DNA of 64,000 nucleotides from Streptococcus marmotae (GTDB lineage Bacteria > Bacillota > Bacilli > Lactobacillales > Streptococcaceae). Numbering within the stretch: the first letter of the stretch is position 1; each line of letters begins with the position of its first letter. The translations under genes and the position numbers were made by a program. The notes under the pieces are model-generated. The model was given only the letters and a program-made list of their open reading frames with translations. It had not been told where the DNA came from and ran no database searches. This document shows, one piece after another, positions 55,647 through 64,000 of this stretch. The DNA is taken from the NCBI RefSeq assembly GCF_001623565.1, contig NZ_CP015196.1:1199501-1263500 (forward strand). Reading direction: 5' to 3'.

Positions 55647-56186
55647 GTGGCTTTTAAAGATACATTTAAAAACATTATTAATTATTTTGAAGTAGATGAT
55701 GCTTCAGAGCAAGAGGAATATGAAGTGTCAAGTGAAGCACCGAAGCTGAGGGTGGCACCGACCAGAGAGGTAGAAACTCCTTCGTCGCAGTTTAGTCGTT
55801 CTCATCAAGCCACTTCAAAAGAGAGTGTCTCGCAACCGACACCGCGTCGGCAAGAAGTCTCTTCAATAGGAGACAAACAAACTGAGAAGACAACGATTGA
55901 TATTAAGTTTCCCAAGAAATATGAAGATGCACCGGAAATCGTCAATCTTCTGTTGGACAATGCCAGTATTTTGATTGATTTTCAGTATATGTCAGAAACG
56001 CAAGCTCGTCGCTGTCTCGATTACTTAGATGGTGCTCGTTCTGTTGTGGCAGGAAATTTGAAAAAAGTCTCTAATACTATGTGGTTGCTGACTCCTGTGA
56101 ATGTCATGGTGAACATCGAGGAACTTCGTTCGTCGAATTTCAACCATGGTCAGGAAGCACAGTTTGATTTTGATATGAAACGGTAG
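55647..56186 (+). CDS. sepF: Cell-division protein SepF
   Basis: The product is 179 aa. The short N-terminal amphipathic helix ([16 protein letters not shown]) binds membrane, a disordered linker follows (about 20-90), and the SepF domain (about 90-175, [35 protein letters not shown]) polymerises and bundles FtsZ. The start is GTG with aaggaagag before it. It acts as a second membrane anchor for FtsZ. Confidence 0.94.
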   Translation: MAFKDTFKNIINYFEVDDASEQEEYEVSSEAPKLRVAPTREVETPSSQFSRSHQATSKESVSQPTPRRQEVSSIGDKQTEKTTIDIKFPKKYEDAPEIVNLLLDNASILIDFQYMSETQARRCLDYLDGARSVVAGNLKKVSNTMWLLTPVNVMVNIEELRSSNFNHGQEAQFDFDMKR

Positions 56187-56192
56187 GAGCCT

Positions 56193-56456
56193 ATGGCGGT
56201 TGTGATTTTTATACTGCTGAAAGCACTTGAGATTTATTCCTATATATTATTTGGTTATGCCATTTTGAGTTGGGTACCGGACTTATACGATACCTTTATC
56301 GGGCGGACCTTATCTTGGCTTGCTCAGCCAGTATTGACTCCTTTTCGTAAGCTGAAGTTACATTTTTTTGGTCTTGATTGGACAATTGTGGTTGTGGCCA
56401 TCTTATTGAATGTATTGGAACGCTTACTGATTGATTTGCTTCCCTTATTTTTATAA
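56193..56456 (+). CDS. ylmG: YggT/YlmG family membrane protein
   Basis: The product is 87 aa with two membrane segments (about 4-26 and 62-84). YAILSWVPDLYDTFIGRTLSWLAQPVLTPFRKL is the family signature. Homologues affect nucleoid and division organisation, mechanism unknown. It lies between sepF and ylmH with short gaps. Confidence 0.88.
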   Translation: MAVVIFILLKALEIYSYILFGYAILSWVPDLYDTFIGRTLSWLAQPVLTPFRKLKLHFFGLDWTIVVVAILLNVLERLLIDLLPLFL

Positions 56457-56468
56457 GGTGTGTGAAAA

Positions 56469-57251
56469 ATGAAGCAGTTATTTCAACATTTTTCAAAAGA
56501 CGAAAAAGAATTCGTTGAGCAGATGATTGATTTGTGCCAGCAAGTCGATACGACCTATTCGTATCGGTTGACACGTTTTTTAAATCCTAGACAGAATCAA
56601 ATTGCAGCTTCTATCGCAGCACATTTTCAACTTGTTTATTTTTCTAGTCAGGAAGAGTTGGAAACAGAGTTTTCTCGTGGCATTATAGCACCAGACTATT
56701 ATCAACTGGATGTAGCGCATTTCGAGTTAGCAGTAGTGGAAGTACTGTATCCAAGAAAGTATCATGAGGTGACACATTCACAGATTTTAGGGACTCTCCT
56801 ACATCGTTTAGGGATTAAGCGAGAATATGTAGGAGATATTCTGGTAGGTGAAGACCAAACTTTTGTAGTGTTGGATAGGAAGTTTCTCCCGCTCTTACAG
56901 TCGGAGGTTGCTAAGATAGGACGCACCCCTGTTTCGTGGAAGGAGCGGGAATGGGAAGTCGTTAGCAAACTGAAAAAGCAAGAAGCTCAACAAAAGCAGA
57001 TTTTAGTGTCTAGTTTGCGTTTGGATAAGTTGATTTCTGTTGCTTTTCAGCTATCACGGACAAGTGCAAGTAAGTTAATTGAAGCAAGACAGGTCAAACT
57101 AGATTATCAGCCGATTGCTCAAGCAGGGCACGAGGTTGACATTGGCCAATTGATTAGTGTTCGAGGGTACGGACGAGTCTGTATCAACGAATTAGTCGGC
57201 TATTCAAAACAAGGTAAATTGAAATTAGAGATAGAAGTCATTAGAAAGTAG
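56469..57251 (+). CDS. ylmH: S4-domain RNA-binding protein YlmH
   Basis: The product is 260 aa. A mixed N-terminal domain (about 1-170) is followed by a C-terminal S4 RNA-binding domain (SSLRLDKLISVAFQLSRTSASKLIEARQVKLDY, about 180-215). Bacillus YlmH has been linked to rescue of stalled ribosomes carrying peptidyl-tRNA on free 50S subunits. Here it keeps its usual place between ylmG and divIVA. Confidence 0.92.
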   Translation: MKQLFQHFSKDEKEFVEQMIDLCQQVDTTYSYRLTRFLNPRQNQIAASIAAHFQLVYFSSQEELETEFSRGIIAPDYYQLDVAHFELAVVEVLYPRKYHEVTHSQILGTLLHRLGIKREYVGDILVGEDQTFVVLDRKFLPLLQSEVAKIGRTPVSWKEREWEVVSKLKKQEAQQKQILVSSLRLDKLISVAFQLSRTSASKLIEARQVKLDYQPIAQAGHEVDIGQLISVRGYGRVCINELVGYSKQGKLKLEIEVIRK

Positions 57252-57257
57252 GGAGAC

Positions 57258-57977
57258 ATGGTGCTTACATCATTAGAACTAAAAGATAAAACATTTGGTA
57301 CAAAATTCAGAGGATATGACCCAGAAGAAGTAGACGAGTTTTTAGATATTGTGACAGATGACTACGAAGAGTTGGTGCGTAGAAATCATGAGCAAGAAAT
57401 GGAAATTAGAACTCTAAAAGATCGACTTGCCTACTTTGATGAGTTAAAAGAGTCGCTCAGTCAATCGGTCATTTTGGCACAAGATACGGCTGAAAAAGTG
57501 AAGATTGCTGCGAACGATCAGGCTTCTAATATTGCCAAACAAGCAGAATACGATGCACAAGCCTTGGTCAATGAAGCTCGCAATAAGGCAAATGAAATTC
57601 TCCGATTGGCAACTGACAATGCGAAGAAGGTAGCTGTTGAGACAGAAGAATTAAAAAATAAAACACGTGTCTTCCATCAGCGTTTGAAGTCAACTGTTGA
57701 GAGTCAGCTGTCATTGATTGATTCACCAGAATGGGAAGAAATCCTTCGTCCGACAGCCTCTTATCTCCAAACAAGCGATGAGGCTTTTCGTGAAGTATTA
57801 GAAAATGCCTTGGGTGAAAAAGTGGAAGTCGTTGAAGAAGACCTTGATATGACACGCCAGCTTTCAGCCGAAGAAATGGCTGAGCTAGCCCAACAAGCAG
57901 AGGCGCTAGAACAAGCAGAAGCTTGGAATCAGCAAAATTCACTGGGCGTTTCAATTGATTTTAATAGTGAAGAGTAG
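57258..57977 (+). CDS. divIVA: Cell-division protein DivIVA
   Basis: The product is 239 aa. The N-terminal membrane-curvature domain is TSLELKDKTFGTKFRGYDPEEVDEFLDIV (with the usual F-x-x-x-x-R-G-Y motif). Long coiled coils cover about 30-140, and an acidic Gln-rich tail ends SIDFNSEE. It marks poles and septa and is phosphorylated by StkP in relatives. The ATG follows tagggagac. It ends the division cluster; the T-box leader begins right after it. Confidence 0.94.
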   Translation: MVLTSLELKDKTFGTKFRGYDPEEVDEFLDIVTDDYEELVRRNHEQEMEIRTLKDRLAYFDELKESLSQSVILAQDTAEKVKIAANDQASNIAKQAEYDAQALVNEARNKANEILRLATDNAKKVAVETEELKNKTRVFHQRLKSTVESQLSLIDSPEWEEILRPTASYLQTSDEAFREVLENALGEKVEVVEEDLDMTRQLSAEEMAELAQQAEALEQAEAWNQQNSLGVSIDFNSEE

Positions 57978-57984
57978 TAGAAAT

Positions 57985-58197
57985 ACGGTAAGATAGAAAT
58001 AGTTTTAGCGAGTAGGTGATGGTGGAAGACCTGCACTCCCTTTGTATCTTATTATCATTCTATAGGATTTTCCTTGAACAAAGTAGGGGAAAACGGCTTG
58101 CTCCCGTTAACGAGCAACAGAAGGGATGGGCATTTTGCCTATCTGAACTAAGGTGGTACCACGAGCTTTCGTCCTTTTTGGCGGGAGTTTTTTTATT
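57985..58197 (+). ncRNA. T-box riboswitch leader (tRNA-Ile sensing)
   Basis: The T-box core aaggtggtaccacg (58150-58163) carries TGGT, complementary to the ACCA end of uncharged tRNA-Ile (discriminator A). Stem I elements are visible upstream (agcgagtagg.gatggtggaa, cctgcact). A terminator (ctttcgtcc/ggcgggag, then TTTTTTT) ends it at 58196. The specifier codon could not be fixed by eye; ATC triplets occur near 58045-58055. It should allow transcription into the acetyltransferase-ileS genes when isoleucyl-tRNA is scarce. Confidence 0.87.
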
Positions 58198-58317
58198 GTC
58201 ATACTCTAAAATATCAGTATCTACTTGCGCTTCACCAAATGACACCAATAGGGAGTGGAATAGCCCGTGGTGAGCGAATGAAGTGAGCTAAATAAGATGC
58301 TGTTGCAGTGAGTAATC

Positions 58318-58358
58318 CTCGTCAAAAATCAACATCTGACGTCGTTCACTCATCTTAC
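58318..58358 (-). repeat. Dispersed repeat B, copy 4
   Basis: On the plus strand it reads ctcgtcaaaaatcaacatct and gacgtcgttcactcatctta; the reverse complement matches the copies at 14626 and 46062. Confidence 0.68.
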
Positions 58359-58418
58359 TGAACTCTAGTTCTACCTTCAGTTTTTAGGACACAAGCTACG
58401 CTAGTTTTACCAATCGCC

Positions 58419-58441
58419 TTCCACAATTCTCAATTGTGGAA
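58419..58441. repeat. Hairpin repeat ttccacaatt, inverted copy
   Basis: Arms ttccacaatt and aattgtggaa with loop ctc. It is the exact inverse of the hairpin at 45914-45936. Confidence 0.7.
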
Positions 58442-58512
58442 CCTAGCAAGAGGTTGATTTTCATTGAGTGTTAGTAAGGAAGTTAAGCTAGAAGAGAAAG
58501 CGAGCAAGGTGA

Positions 58513-59007
58513 GTGAACGACATCAGAATAGGATATGTGGAGAGGGATCAAAAAGAATGTGTGTTGCAGATGATTAGATTAGCATTAGTAGATGAGACAA
58601 CATTTGAAGCCGTTATTGAGCTATCGGTCAGCCCTAAAGATGAGCGCCGTCTGGCTTCCAATCTCTATTCGCTAGCTCAGGCTTGGCTCTATCGAGATAA
58701 GGATCCGGTTGAGCCCTTAGCGGTTCTTGCAGGAGATAAGGTGGTTGGGTTTCTCTTGTTATGCAAAGAGAAGCAGGAATACTTGATTTGGCGCTTGATG
58801 ATTGACCAAACCTATCAGAATCTAGGCTATGGCAAAGAGGCTCTGAAATGGGTCATTCGACGAGCAAAGGCAGATCCGACTTGCCGTCATGTTTTGGTAA
58901 GCTATGTTGTCGGTAATCATCGTATGCGAAGCATATTAGAACGGTTGGGGTTTCATTCTGTAGGTCTATCTAAGAATGAAATAGTAATGAAATTAGACAT
59001 CAAATAA
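58513..59007 (+). CDS. GNAT-family N-acetyltransferase
   Basis: The product is 164 aa from the GTG at 58513. The GNAT acetyl-CoA motif A is [21 protein letters not shown] (about 96-116), and [25 protein letters not shown] is motif B. The acceptor substrate is unknown. The GTG lies inside a repeat B fragment (gcaaggtgagtgaacgac) with only aaggtga three bases before it; another GTG at 58537 is possible, so the N-terminus is uncertain. It lies between the T-box and ileS, 10 bases before the latter, and so shares the isoleucine-tRNA control. Confidence 0.75.
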   Translation: MNDIRIGYVERDQKECVLQMIRLALVDETTFEAVIELSVSPKDERRLASNLYSLAQAWLYRDKDPVEPLAVLAGDKVVGFLLLCKEKQEYLIWRLMIDQTYQNLGYGKEALKWVIRRAKADPTCRHVLVSYVVGNHRMRSILERLGFHSVGLSKNEIVMKLDIK

Positions 59008-59017
59008 AGGAGAACTT

Positions 59018-61816
59018 ATGAAATTAAAAGATACTTTGAATCTTGGAAAAACAGCTTTTCCAATGCGTGCAGGCTTGCCAACTAAAGAACCAGTTTGGCA
59101 AAAAGAATGGGAAGAGGCAGAACTTTACCAAAAACGTCAAGCATTAAACGAAGGTAAACCGCACTTTGTCTTGCATGATGGGCCTCCTTATGCCAATGGA
59201 AATATCCACGTCGGACATGCCCTGAACAAGATTTCAAAAGACATCATTGTGCGCTCAAAATCCATGTCTGGTTTCTATGCACCCTACATTCCAGGTTGGG
59301 ATACGCATGGTTTGCCAATCGAGCAAGTCTTGGCCAAGCAAGGAGTGAAACGCAAGGAAATGGACTTGGTTGACTACCTCAAGATGTGCCGTGACTACGC
59401 CCTCAGTCAAGTCGATAAGCAACGGGAGGATTTCAAACGCTTGGGTGTATCTGGAGATTGGGACAATCCTTATGTTACCTTGACACCCGATTATGAAGCA
59501 GCACAAATCCGTGTCTTTGGTGAAATGGCTAAGAAAGGCTACATCTATCGCGGAGCTAAGCCCGTCTATTGGTCATGGTCCTCTGAGTCAGCTCTAGCAG
59601 AAGCAGAAATCGAATACCATGACTTGGTATCTACTTCCCTCTACTATGCCAACCGTGTCAAAGACGGTAAAGGAATCTTGGATACAGATACCTATATCGT
59701 CGTTTGGACAACGACACCATTTACGATTACAGCTTCTCGTGGATTGACAGTCGGCCCTGATTTTGAATACGTAGTGGTGAAACCTGCAAATGACGACCGT
59801 AAATTCCTTGTGGCTGGGGAATTACTGCCTAGCTTAGCAGAGCGCTTTGGTTGGGAAAATCCACAAGTTGTTGCCAGCTATAAGGGGCAAGAATTAGACC
59901 GAATTGTGACGGAACACCCATGGGATGTGGAGCATGATGAGTTGGTCATGAATGGTGACCATGTTACCCTTGATTCAGGTACAGGGGTTGTCCATACGGC
60001 ACCAGGATTTGGTGAGGATGACTACAATGTTGGGATTAAATATGGCTTGGAAGTGGCTGTGACTGTCAACGAGCGGGGGCTTATGACAGAAAATGCTGGT
60101 CCAGACTTTGAAGGTCAATTCTATGAAAAAGTTGTTCCAACTGTTATTGAAAAACTTGGCAATCTACTGCTTGCCCAAGAAGAAATCTCTCACTCCTACC
60201 CATTTGACTGGCGGACCAAAAAACCAATCATCTGGCGTGCTGTACCGCAGTGGTTTGCCTCTGTATCAAAATTCCGTCAGGAAATTCTTGATGAAATCGA
60301 AAAAGTAACCTTCCATTCAGAATGGGGCAAGGTTCGTCTGTACAATATGATTCGTGACCGTGGTGATTGGGTGATTTCTCGTCAACGTGCGTGGGGTGTG
60401 CCTCTTCCAATCTTCTATGCGGAAGACGGAACACCAATCATGACAGAAGAAACGATTGAACATGTCGCAGAGCTCTTTGCTGAGCACGGTTCGATTATCT
60501 GGTGGGAGCGTGAGGCCAAGGATCTCTTGCCAGCAGGCTTTACTCATCCAGCTTCTCCAAATGGTCAGTTTACCAAGGAAACAGACATTATGGATGTTTG
60601 GTTTGACTCTGGTTCATCATGGAATGGGGTCGTAAATACCCGCCCAGAATTGAGCTACCCAGCTGACTTGTATTTAGAAGGATCTGACCAATACCGTGGT
60701 TGGTTTAACTCCTCATTGATTACCTCAGTAGCTGCAAATGGTGTTGCACCTTACAAGCAAATCTTGTCACAAGGATTTGTCTTGGATGGAAAAGGGGAGA
60801 AAATGTCCAAATCTCTTGGGAATACCATCTTGCCAAGTGATGTCGAAAAACAATTCGGAGCAGAAATCCTGCGTCTCTGGGTAACGAGTGTTGATACTAG
60901 TAACGATGTGCGGATTTCAATGGATATTTTGAGCCAAGTTTCAGAAACCTATCGGAAGATTCGTAATACCCTTCGTTTCTTGATTGCCAATACGTCTGAT
61001 TTTGTTCCAGCAGCAGATACTGTTTCGTATGACGAATTGCGTTCTGTGGATAAATACATGACCATTCGCTTTAATCAAATCGTGTCAAGCATTCGTGAAG
61101 CCTATGCGGATTTCAAATTCTTGGATATTTACAAGACAATTGTGAACTTTGTGACGGTTGATTTGTCAGCCTTCTACCTTGATTTCGCCAAAGATGTCGT
61201 CTATATCGAAGGAGCAAAATCATTGGAACGCCGTCAAATGCAAACTGTTTTCTATGATATGCTTGTGAAATTGACCAATCTCTTGACGCCAATCTTACCA
61301 CATACGGCAGAAGAAATCTGGTCTTACCTGGAGCATGAAGCAGAAGACTTTGTCCAATTAGCTGAATTGCCAGAAGCACAAACCTTTGATCATCAAGCTG
61401 AAATTTTGGATACTTGGTCAGCCTTTATGGATTTCCGTGGCAAAGCGCAAAAAGCTTTGGAAGAAGCACGTGCTGAAAAAGTAATCGGTAAATCGCTCGA
61501 AGCACACTTGATGATCTATCCTGATGAGGCAACAAAAGCACTATTAGAGGCTATTAATAGTGATGTAGCGCAACTCCTCATCGTATCTCAAGTGACGATT
61601 GCAGAAGGAGCAGCACCAGCAGCTAGTGTAGCCTTTGAAGATGTAGCCTTTACAGTTGAACGGGCAGCAGGAGAAGTCTGTGAACGTTGCCGCCGCCTTG
61701 ATACAAGTGTCGGTACACATGCAAATCCGCACCTTGCAACAGTCTGCGACCACTGTGCTACCATTCTTGAAGCCAACTTCCCAGAAGCTGTAGCAGAAGG
61801 ATTTGAAGCGAAATAA
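59018..61816 (+). CDS. ileS: Isoleucyl-tRNA synthetase
   Basis: The product is 932 aa, a class I synthetase. HVGH (in [12 protein letters not shown]) is the HIGH motif and KMSKS starts at about residue 595. The editing domain holds [14 protein letters not shown]. The C-terminal zinc finger [12 protein letters not shown]...CDHC is present (four Cys). Start follows aaaggagaac. Expression is under the T-box 820 bases upstream. A bidirectional terminator lies downstream. Confidence 0.97.
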   Translation: MKLKDTLNLGKTAFPMRAGLPTKEPVWQKEWEEAELYQKRQALNEGKPHFVLHDGPPYANGNIHVGHALNKISKDIIVRSKSMSGFYAPYIPGWDTHGLPIEQVLAKQGVKRKEMDLVDYLKMCRDYALSQVDKQREDFKRLGVSGDWDNPYVTLTPDYEAAQIRVFGEMAKKGYIYRGAKPVYWSWSSESALAEAEIEYHDLVSTSLYYANRVKDGKGILDTDTYIVVWTTTPFTITASRGLTVGPDFEYVVVKPANDDRKFLVAGELLPSLAERFGWENPQVVASYKGQELDRIVTEHPWDVEHDELVMNGDHVTLDSGTGVVHTAPGFGEDDYNVGIKYGLEVAVTVNERGLMTENAGPDFEGQFYEKVVPTVIEKLGNLLLAQEEISHSYPFDWRTKKPIIWRAVPQWFASVSKFRQEILDEIEKVTFHSEWGKVRLYNMIRDRGDWVISRQRAWGVPLPIFYAEDGTPIMTEETIEHVAELFAEHGSIIWWEREAKDLLPAGFTHPASPNGQFTKETDIMDVWFDSGSSWNGVVNTRPELSYPADLYLEGSDQYRGWFNSSLITSVAANGVAPYKQILSQGFVLDGKGEKMSKSLGNTILPSDVEKQFGAEILRLWVTSVDTSNDVRISMDILSQVSETYRKIRNTLRFLIANTSDFVPAADTVSYDELRSVDKYMTIRFNQIVSSIREAYADFKFLDIYKTIVNFVTVDLSAFYLDFAKDVVYIEGAKSLERRQMQTVFYDMLVKLTNLLTPILPHTAEEIWSYLEHEAEDFVQLAELPEAQTFDHQAEILDTWSAFMDFRGKAQKALEEARAEKVIGKSLEAHLMIYPDEATKALLEAINSDVAQLLIVSQVTIAEGAAPAASVAFEDVAFTVERAAGEVCERCRRLDTSVGTHANPHLATVCDHCATILEANFPEAVAEGFEAK

Positions 61817-61960
61817 AGAAAGGAATGAGAAGAAAGCCATTATTTCAAAAAAGCGACTTCTCTTACTTCCTCATTCTTTGTTTTCTAGTATCAACAATCA
61901 TTTTTCTGTTGGCTACCGAGACCGAGATTAGCTAAGAAACCAGGTCAACAGAACAATAGA

Positions 61961-61994
61961 AAAATCCTCAGAACATTATTTCTGAGGATTTTGT
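61961..61994. terminator. Bidirectional terminator after ileS
   Basis: Perfect 13-bp arms aaaatcctcagaa (61961-61973) and ttctgaggatttt (61980-61992) with a 6-base loop. It serves ileS on one strand and the DUF1827 gene on the other. Confidence 0.88.
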
Positions 61995-62297
61995 TTATTT
62001 CACAATCGGAATAGACATCTCTACCAAGCGCTCAGTATGAATGGTTTGGATGGCTGCTTGGTTTATCATTGAAGCGTCAATTTTGCGCTTGAGGAAGAAG
62101 TCACGAATCTGATCGAGTTCGGACATTTGAATTGCACGGTATTTATTGCTAATTAAGAGTTCGTAGTGAAATGGAGCTTGGGTAAAAATCACGTCTGTAT
62201 TTCCAGCAGAGTAGGTCTCTACCAGAAAGGCGTCTGTATTAGCTAATTGATTCTGCACAAGTTGTGCCTGACTGTTTGTTGTATTGATGATCTTCAT
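61995..62297 (-). CDS. DUF1827 family protein
   Basis: The product is 100 aa, soluble, beginning MKIINTTNSQAQLVQNQLANTDAFLVETYSAG. The family is small and restricted to lactic acid bacteria, with no known function. It sits between ileS and the NUDIX gene, as in other streptococci. The start follows ggaggtcacgc on the minus strand. Confidence 0.8.
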   Translation of the reverse strand: MKIINTTNSQAQLVQNQLANTDAFLVETYSAGNTDVIFTQAPFHYELLISNKYRAIQMSELDQIRDFFLKRKIDASMINQAAIQTIHTERLVEMSIPIVK

Positions 62298-62357
62298 GCG
62301 TGACCTCCAATCATTCTTTGCATTTATTATAGCACTCTTAGTGGGATTTGACTAGCC

Positions 62358-62810
62358 TTATTTGTCTTTTTGGGCTAATTTCCATTGCTCGATGCCCCAT
62401 TTGTGGCTACCACGTTTGAGCTTTTCAATGGCAGTCTCAATATCAAACCAAGCGAGGTGGTTAAAGTCTTCTAGTGGCTGTCCAAGTTCTTGGTAGCTGG
62501 TCACTTCGTAGATGTAGGCAGGATTGTAATAGTAGGTATCTCGGTGGCGTGAGTAGAAGTACTCATCTGCCTGCCCATAATAGTCGCCAATCTCTGCTGT
62601 AAAGCCCAGCTCTTCCACCAATTCACGCGCAAGGGCAGTCAAGTGATTCTCCCCTGCTTCAATCTCGCCCCCCGGGAGGAACCAAGCGCCGTTAGGCGCT
62701 TGAACAAGAATAATCTTCTCTTTGGATTCATCAGGAATGACCGCATAGACGCCGTAGCGATTCTGGTAGGTTACTCCTGTTTCTTTTTTTCCGAATACTG
62801 CATGTGTCAT
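62358..62810 (-). CDS. NUDIX hydrolase
   Basis: The product is 150 aa. The Nudix box GGEIEAGENHLTALARELVEELG fits GX5EX7REUXEEXGU fully (read as two parts GGEIEAGENHL and TALARELVEELG). It hydrolyses a nucleoside diphosphate linked to some moiety; the substrate is not predictable. I chose the ATG at 62810, which has aggggat before it, over the one 30 bases earlier. It lies between the DUF1827 gene and clpE on the same strand. Confidence 0.88.
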   Translation of the reverse strand: MTHAVFGKKETGVTYQNRYGVYAVIPDESKEKIILVQAPNGAWFLPGGEIEAGENHLTALARELVEELGFTAEIGDYYGQADEYFYSRHRDTYYYNPAYIYEVTSYQELGQPLEDFNHLAWFDIETAIEKLKRGSHKWGIEQWKLAQKDK

Positions 62811-62866
62811 GGTATATCCCCTACGATGATTTTCTATCATTATAGCATATTTTTAAGTCAAATGGG

Positions 62867-64000
62867 TTAGGATTTTGCCTTTATGGCAATATCCCCCTTG
62901 CTAGTAAGGACTGCTCGTAAATTCTTTTCTTCTGGATGTTCCAAGTAGAAGTCGGTCAGTGCATCTTCGATGTGTTCTTGAATGGTTCTACGAAGCGGAC
63001 GGGCTCCCATTTTTGGATCGTAGCCCAAGTCCACCAATTTTTCCTTGACCTTGTCGGTCACATGGAGTGTGAGTCCAGTTGTTGCTAGGCGCTGATTAAC
63101 ATCAAGGAGCATGAGATCCACGATATGAAGGAGATTTTCCTTGCTAAGGGCATGGAATTCAATAATGCCGTCAAAGCGGTTCATAAATTCTGGGCTAAAG
63201 AAATTGCTCAATTGACCGAGAACAGACTGGGTACGACCTTCCATCGCAGCACCAAAGCCAACACTTGCTTCGACCTTACCTGTTCCGGCATTGGAGGTCA
63301 TGATGATGATGGTATCCTTGAAGCTAACTGTGCGGCCTTGGCCATCTGTCAAGCGACCGTCGTCAAGGACTTGAAGGAACATGTGCATGACATCAGGGTG
63401 GGCTTTTTCAATCTCATCAAGAAGAATGAGCGAGTAAGGATTGCGACGGACTTTTTCGGTTAATTGTCCTGCTTCTTCGTAGCCGACATAGCCTGGAGGA
63501 GCCCCGACCAATTTTGCGACAGCGTGTTTTTCCATGTATTCGGACATGTCAAAGCGAATCATACTATCGGCAGAACCAAAGAGTTCGATGGCGAGTTGTT
63601 TGGATAGCTCGGTTTTTCCGACCCCTGTTGGTCCAACGAAAAGGAAACTTCCAATTGGACGGTTTGGTGCACCGAGTCCTACCCGATTGCGGCGAATAGC
63701 TTTGGCAATTTTATCAACGGCATCGTCTTGACCGATAACGTGTGCCTTGAGGTCATTTGCAAGATTGACTAATTGCGACTGTTCTTTTTCTTTCAAATCA
63801 CCGACTGGAATATTGGTTTTTTGCTCAATGATGGCTTCGATTTCTTTTTCGGTAATGACAGGGATATCTTCCTCGCTGATTGTCGCTTTTTGCATCTCTT
63901 TGTATTTGGCAATCTGGTCGCGGAAGTAGGCGGCCTTTTCAAAATCCTCATCACGGGTGGCCTGGGCCTTGCGATTTTCAGCATCAATCAAGCGCTGATC
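62867..64000 (-). CDS. clpE: ATP-dependent Clp protease ATP-binding subunit ClpE (3' part)
   Basis: The frame is still open at the window edge, so the N-terminal part (zinc finger and first AAA domain) is outside. Visible are a UVR motif ([24 protein letters not shown]) and the second AAA+ domain: Walker A GPTGVGKT, Walker [14 protein letters not shown], sensor 1 MTSNAG, arginine finger region NRFDG, and sensor 2 GARPLRRTI. The UVR motif in the middle and the gene order suit ClpE rather than ClpC. It unfolds proteins for ClpP, mainly under heat stress. Confidence 0.9.
   Translation of the reverse strand, partial: DQRLIDAENRKAQATRDEDFEKAAYFRDQIAKYKEMQKATISEEDIPVITEKEIEAIIEQKTNIPVGDLKEKEQSQLVNLANDLKAHVIGQDDAVDKIAKAIRRNRVGLGAPNRPIGSFLFVGPTGVGKTELSKQLAIELFGSADSMIRFDMSEYMEKHAVAKLVGAPPGYVGYEEAGQLTEKVRRNPYSLILLDEIEKAHPDVMHMFLQVLDDGRLTDGQGRTVSFKDTIIIMTSNAGTGKVEASVGFGAAMEGRTQSVLGQLSNFFSPEFMNRFDGIIEFHALSKENLLHIVDLMLLDVNQRLATTGLTLHVTDKVKEKLVDLGYDPKMGARPLRRTIQEHIEDALTDFYLEHPEEKNLRAVLTSKGDIAIKAKS

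Larger units (their letters stand above)
58198..58512. other. Repeat-filled spacer between T-box and its genes
   Basis: These 315 bases hold a gtcatactctaaaatatcag segment resembling 16929-16955, repeat B on the minus strand (58318-58358), the ttccacaatt hairpin (58419-58441) and a partial repeat B on the plus strand running into the next gene. No open frame of note and no second promoter were recognised. Confidence 0.6.

Noticed and set aside
58016..58273. 85-codon open frame between divIVA and the acetyltransferase
   Set aside because: It lies within the T-box leader and its terminator, so it is RNA structure, not a gene.

Overview
The window is chromosomal DNA of a low-GC Firmicute, almost certainly a Streptococcus of the S. 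suis type. This rests on the gene order DUF3165-murD-murG-divIB-ftsA-ftsZ-yggS-sepF-yggT-ylmH-divIVA-ileS-(DUF1827, NUDIX)-clpE, a SatR-SatA-SatB-like operon, a lactate oxidase, AsnA, and sigma-A promoters with strong extended -10 elements. No rRNA, tRNA or CRISPR array was seen. The species call is inference.

Layout. 1-3.1 kb: methyltransferase, tmcAL, a DUF5694 protein and a peptide-deformylase-like protein, closed by a 17-bp terminator stem. 3.2-3.5 kb: a degenerate 41-bp-period tandem repeat. 3.5-11.3 kb: maltodextrin block (GntR regulator facing malQ-glgP, a nuclease-fold protein and a glucose/maltose-type EIICBA permease) with a perfect 18-bp MalR-type operator inside the malQ promoter. 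11.6-14.6 kb: PsiE-like membrane protein, a 160-bp hairpin repeat, then an unannotated 37-codon peptide gene ending in a TQQ/KGR motif, directly before an ABC exporter. 14.8-16.6 kb: DUF2812/PadR pair facing yebC. 17.2-20.8 kb: heterodimeric ABC exporter. 21.0-22.4 kb: an ISL3-family insertion sequence with 8-bp target duplication and a broken transposase. 22.6-26.2 kb: lactate oxidase, LtrA and a DUF218 protein, all on the minus strand. 26.3-30.3 kb: MarR regulator plus a second heterodimeric exporter (satRAB-like) whose first subunit is frameshifted. 30.6-32.7 kb: CoA-binding protein, P-loop kinase, TPR/HhH protein. 33.0-37.6 kb: iron uptake and Tat operon efeM-efeB-efeU-tatC-tatA. 37.8-40.0 kb: YjbR-like protein and asnA. 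40.1-45.7 kb: PTS operon for an unknown sugar (PRD regulator with EIIA domain, EIIB, EIIC, coiled-coil protein, class II aldolase, P-loop kinase). 45.7-46.5 kb: repeat-rich spacer. 46.5-61.8 kb: typA, the division and cell-wall cluster, and a T-box-controlled acetyltransferase-ileS unit. 62.0-64.0 kb: DUF1827, NUDIX and the 3' part of clpE on the minus strand.

How genes work together. MalQ, GlgP and the EIICBA permease form one route for maltodextrin and maltose/glucose use. EfeB carries a twin-arginine signal, and its translocase genes lie in the same operon, so iron permease, iron-binding lipoprotein, exported haem peroxidase and Tat export form one module. In the unknown-sugar operon the only EIIA domain is fused to the regulator, which may link transport and control. 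The division cluster couples late peptidoglycan precursor synthesis (MurD, MurG) to Z-ring assembly (FtsA, FtsZ, SepF, DivIVA).

Least-explained material: the peptide/exporter locus at 12.6-14.5 kb (apparently a RiPP locus that lost its maturase), the 41-bp array, and at least two families of short hairpin repeats scattered through the spacers, one of which has interrupted the IS transposase.
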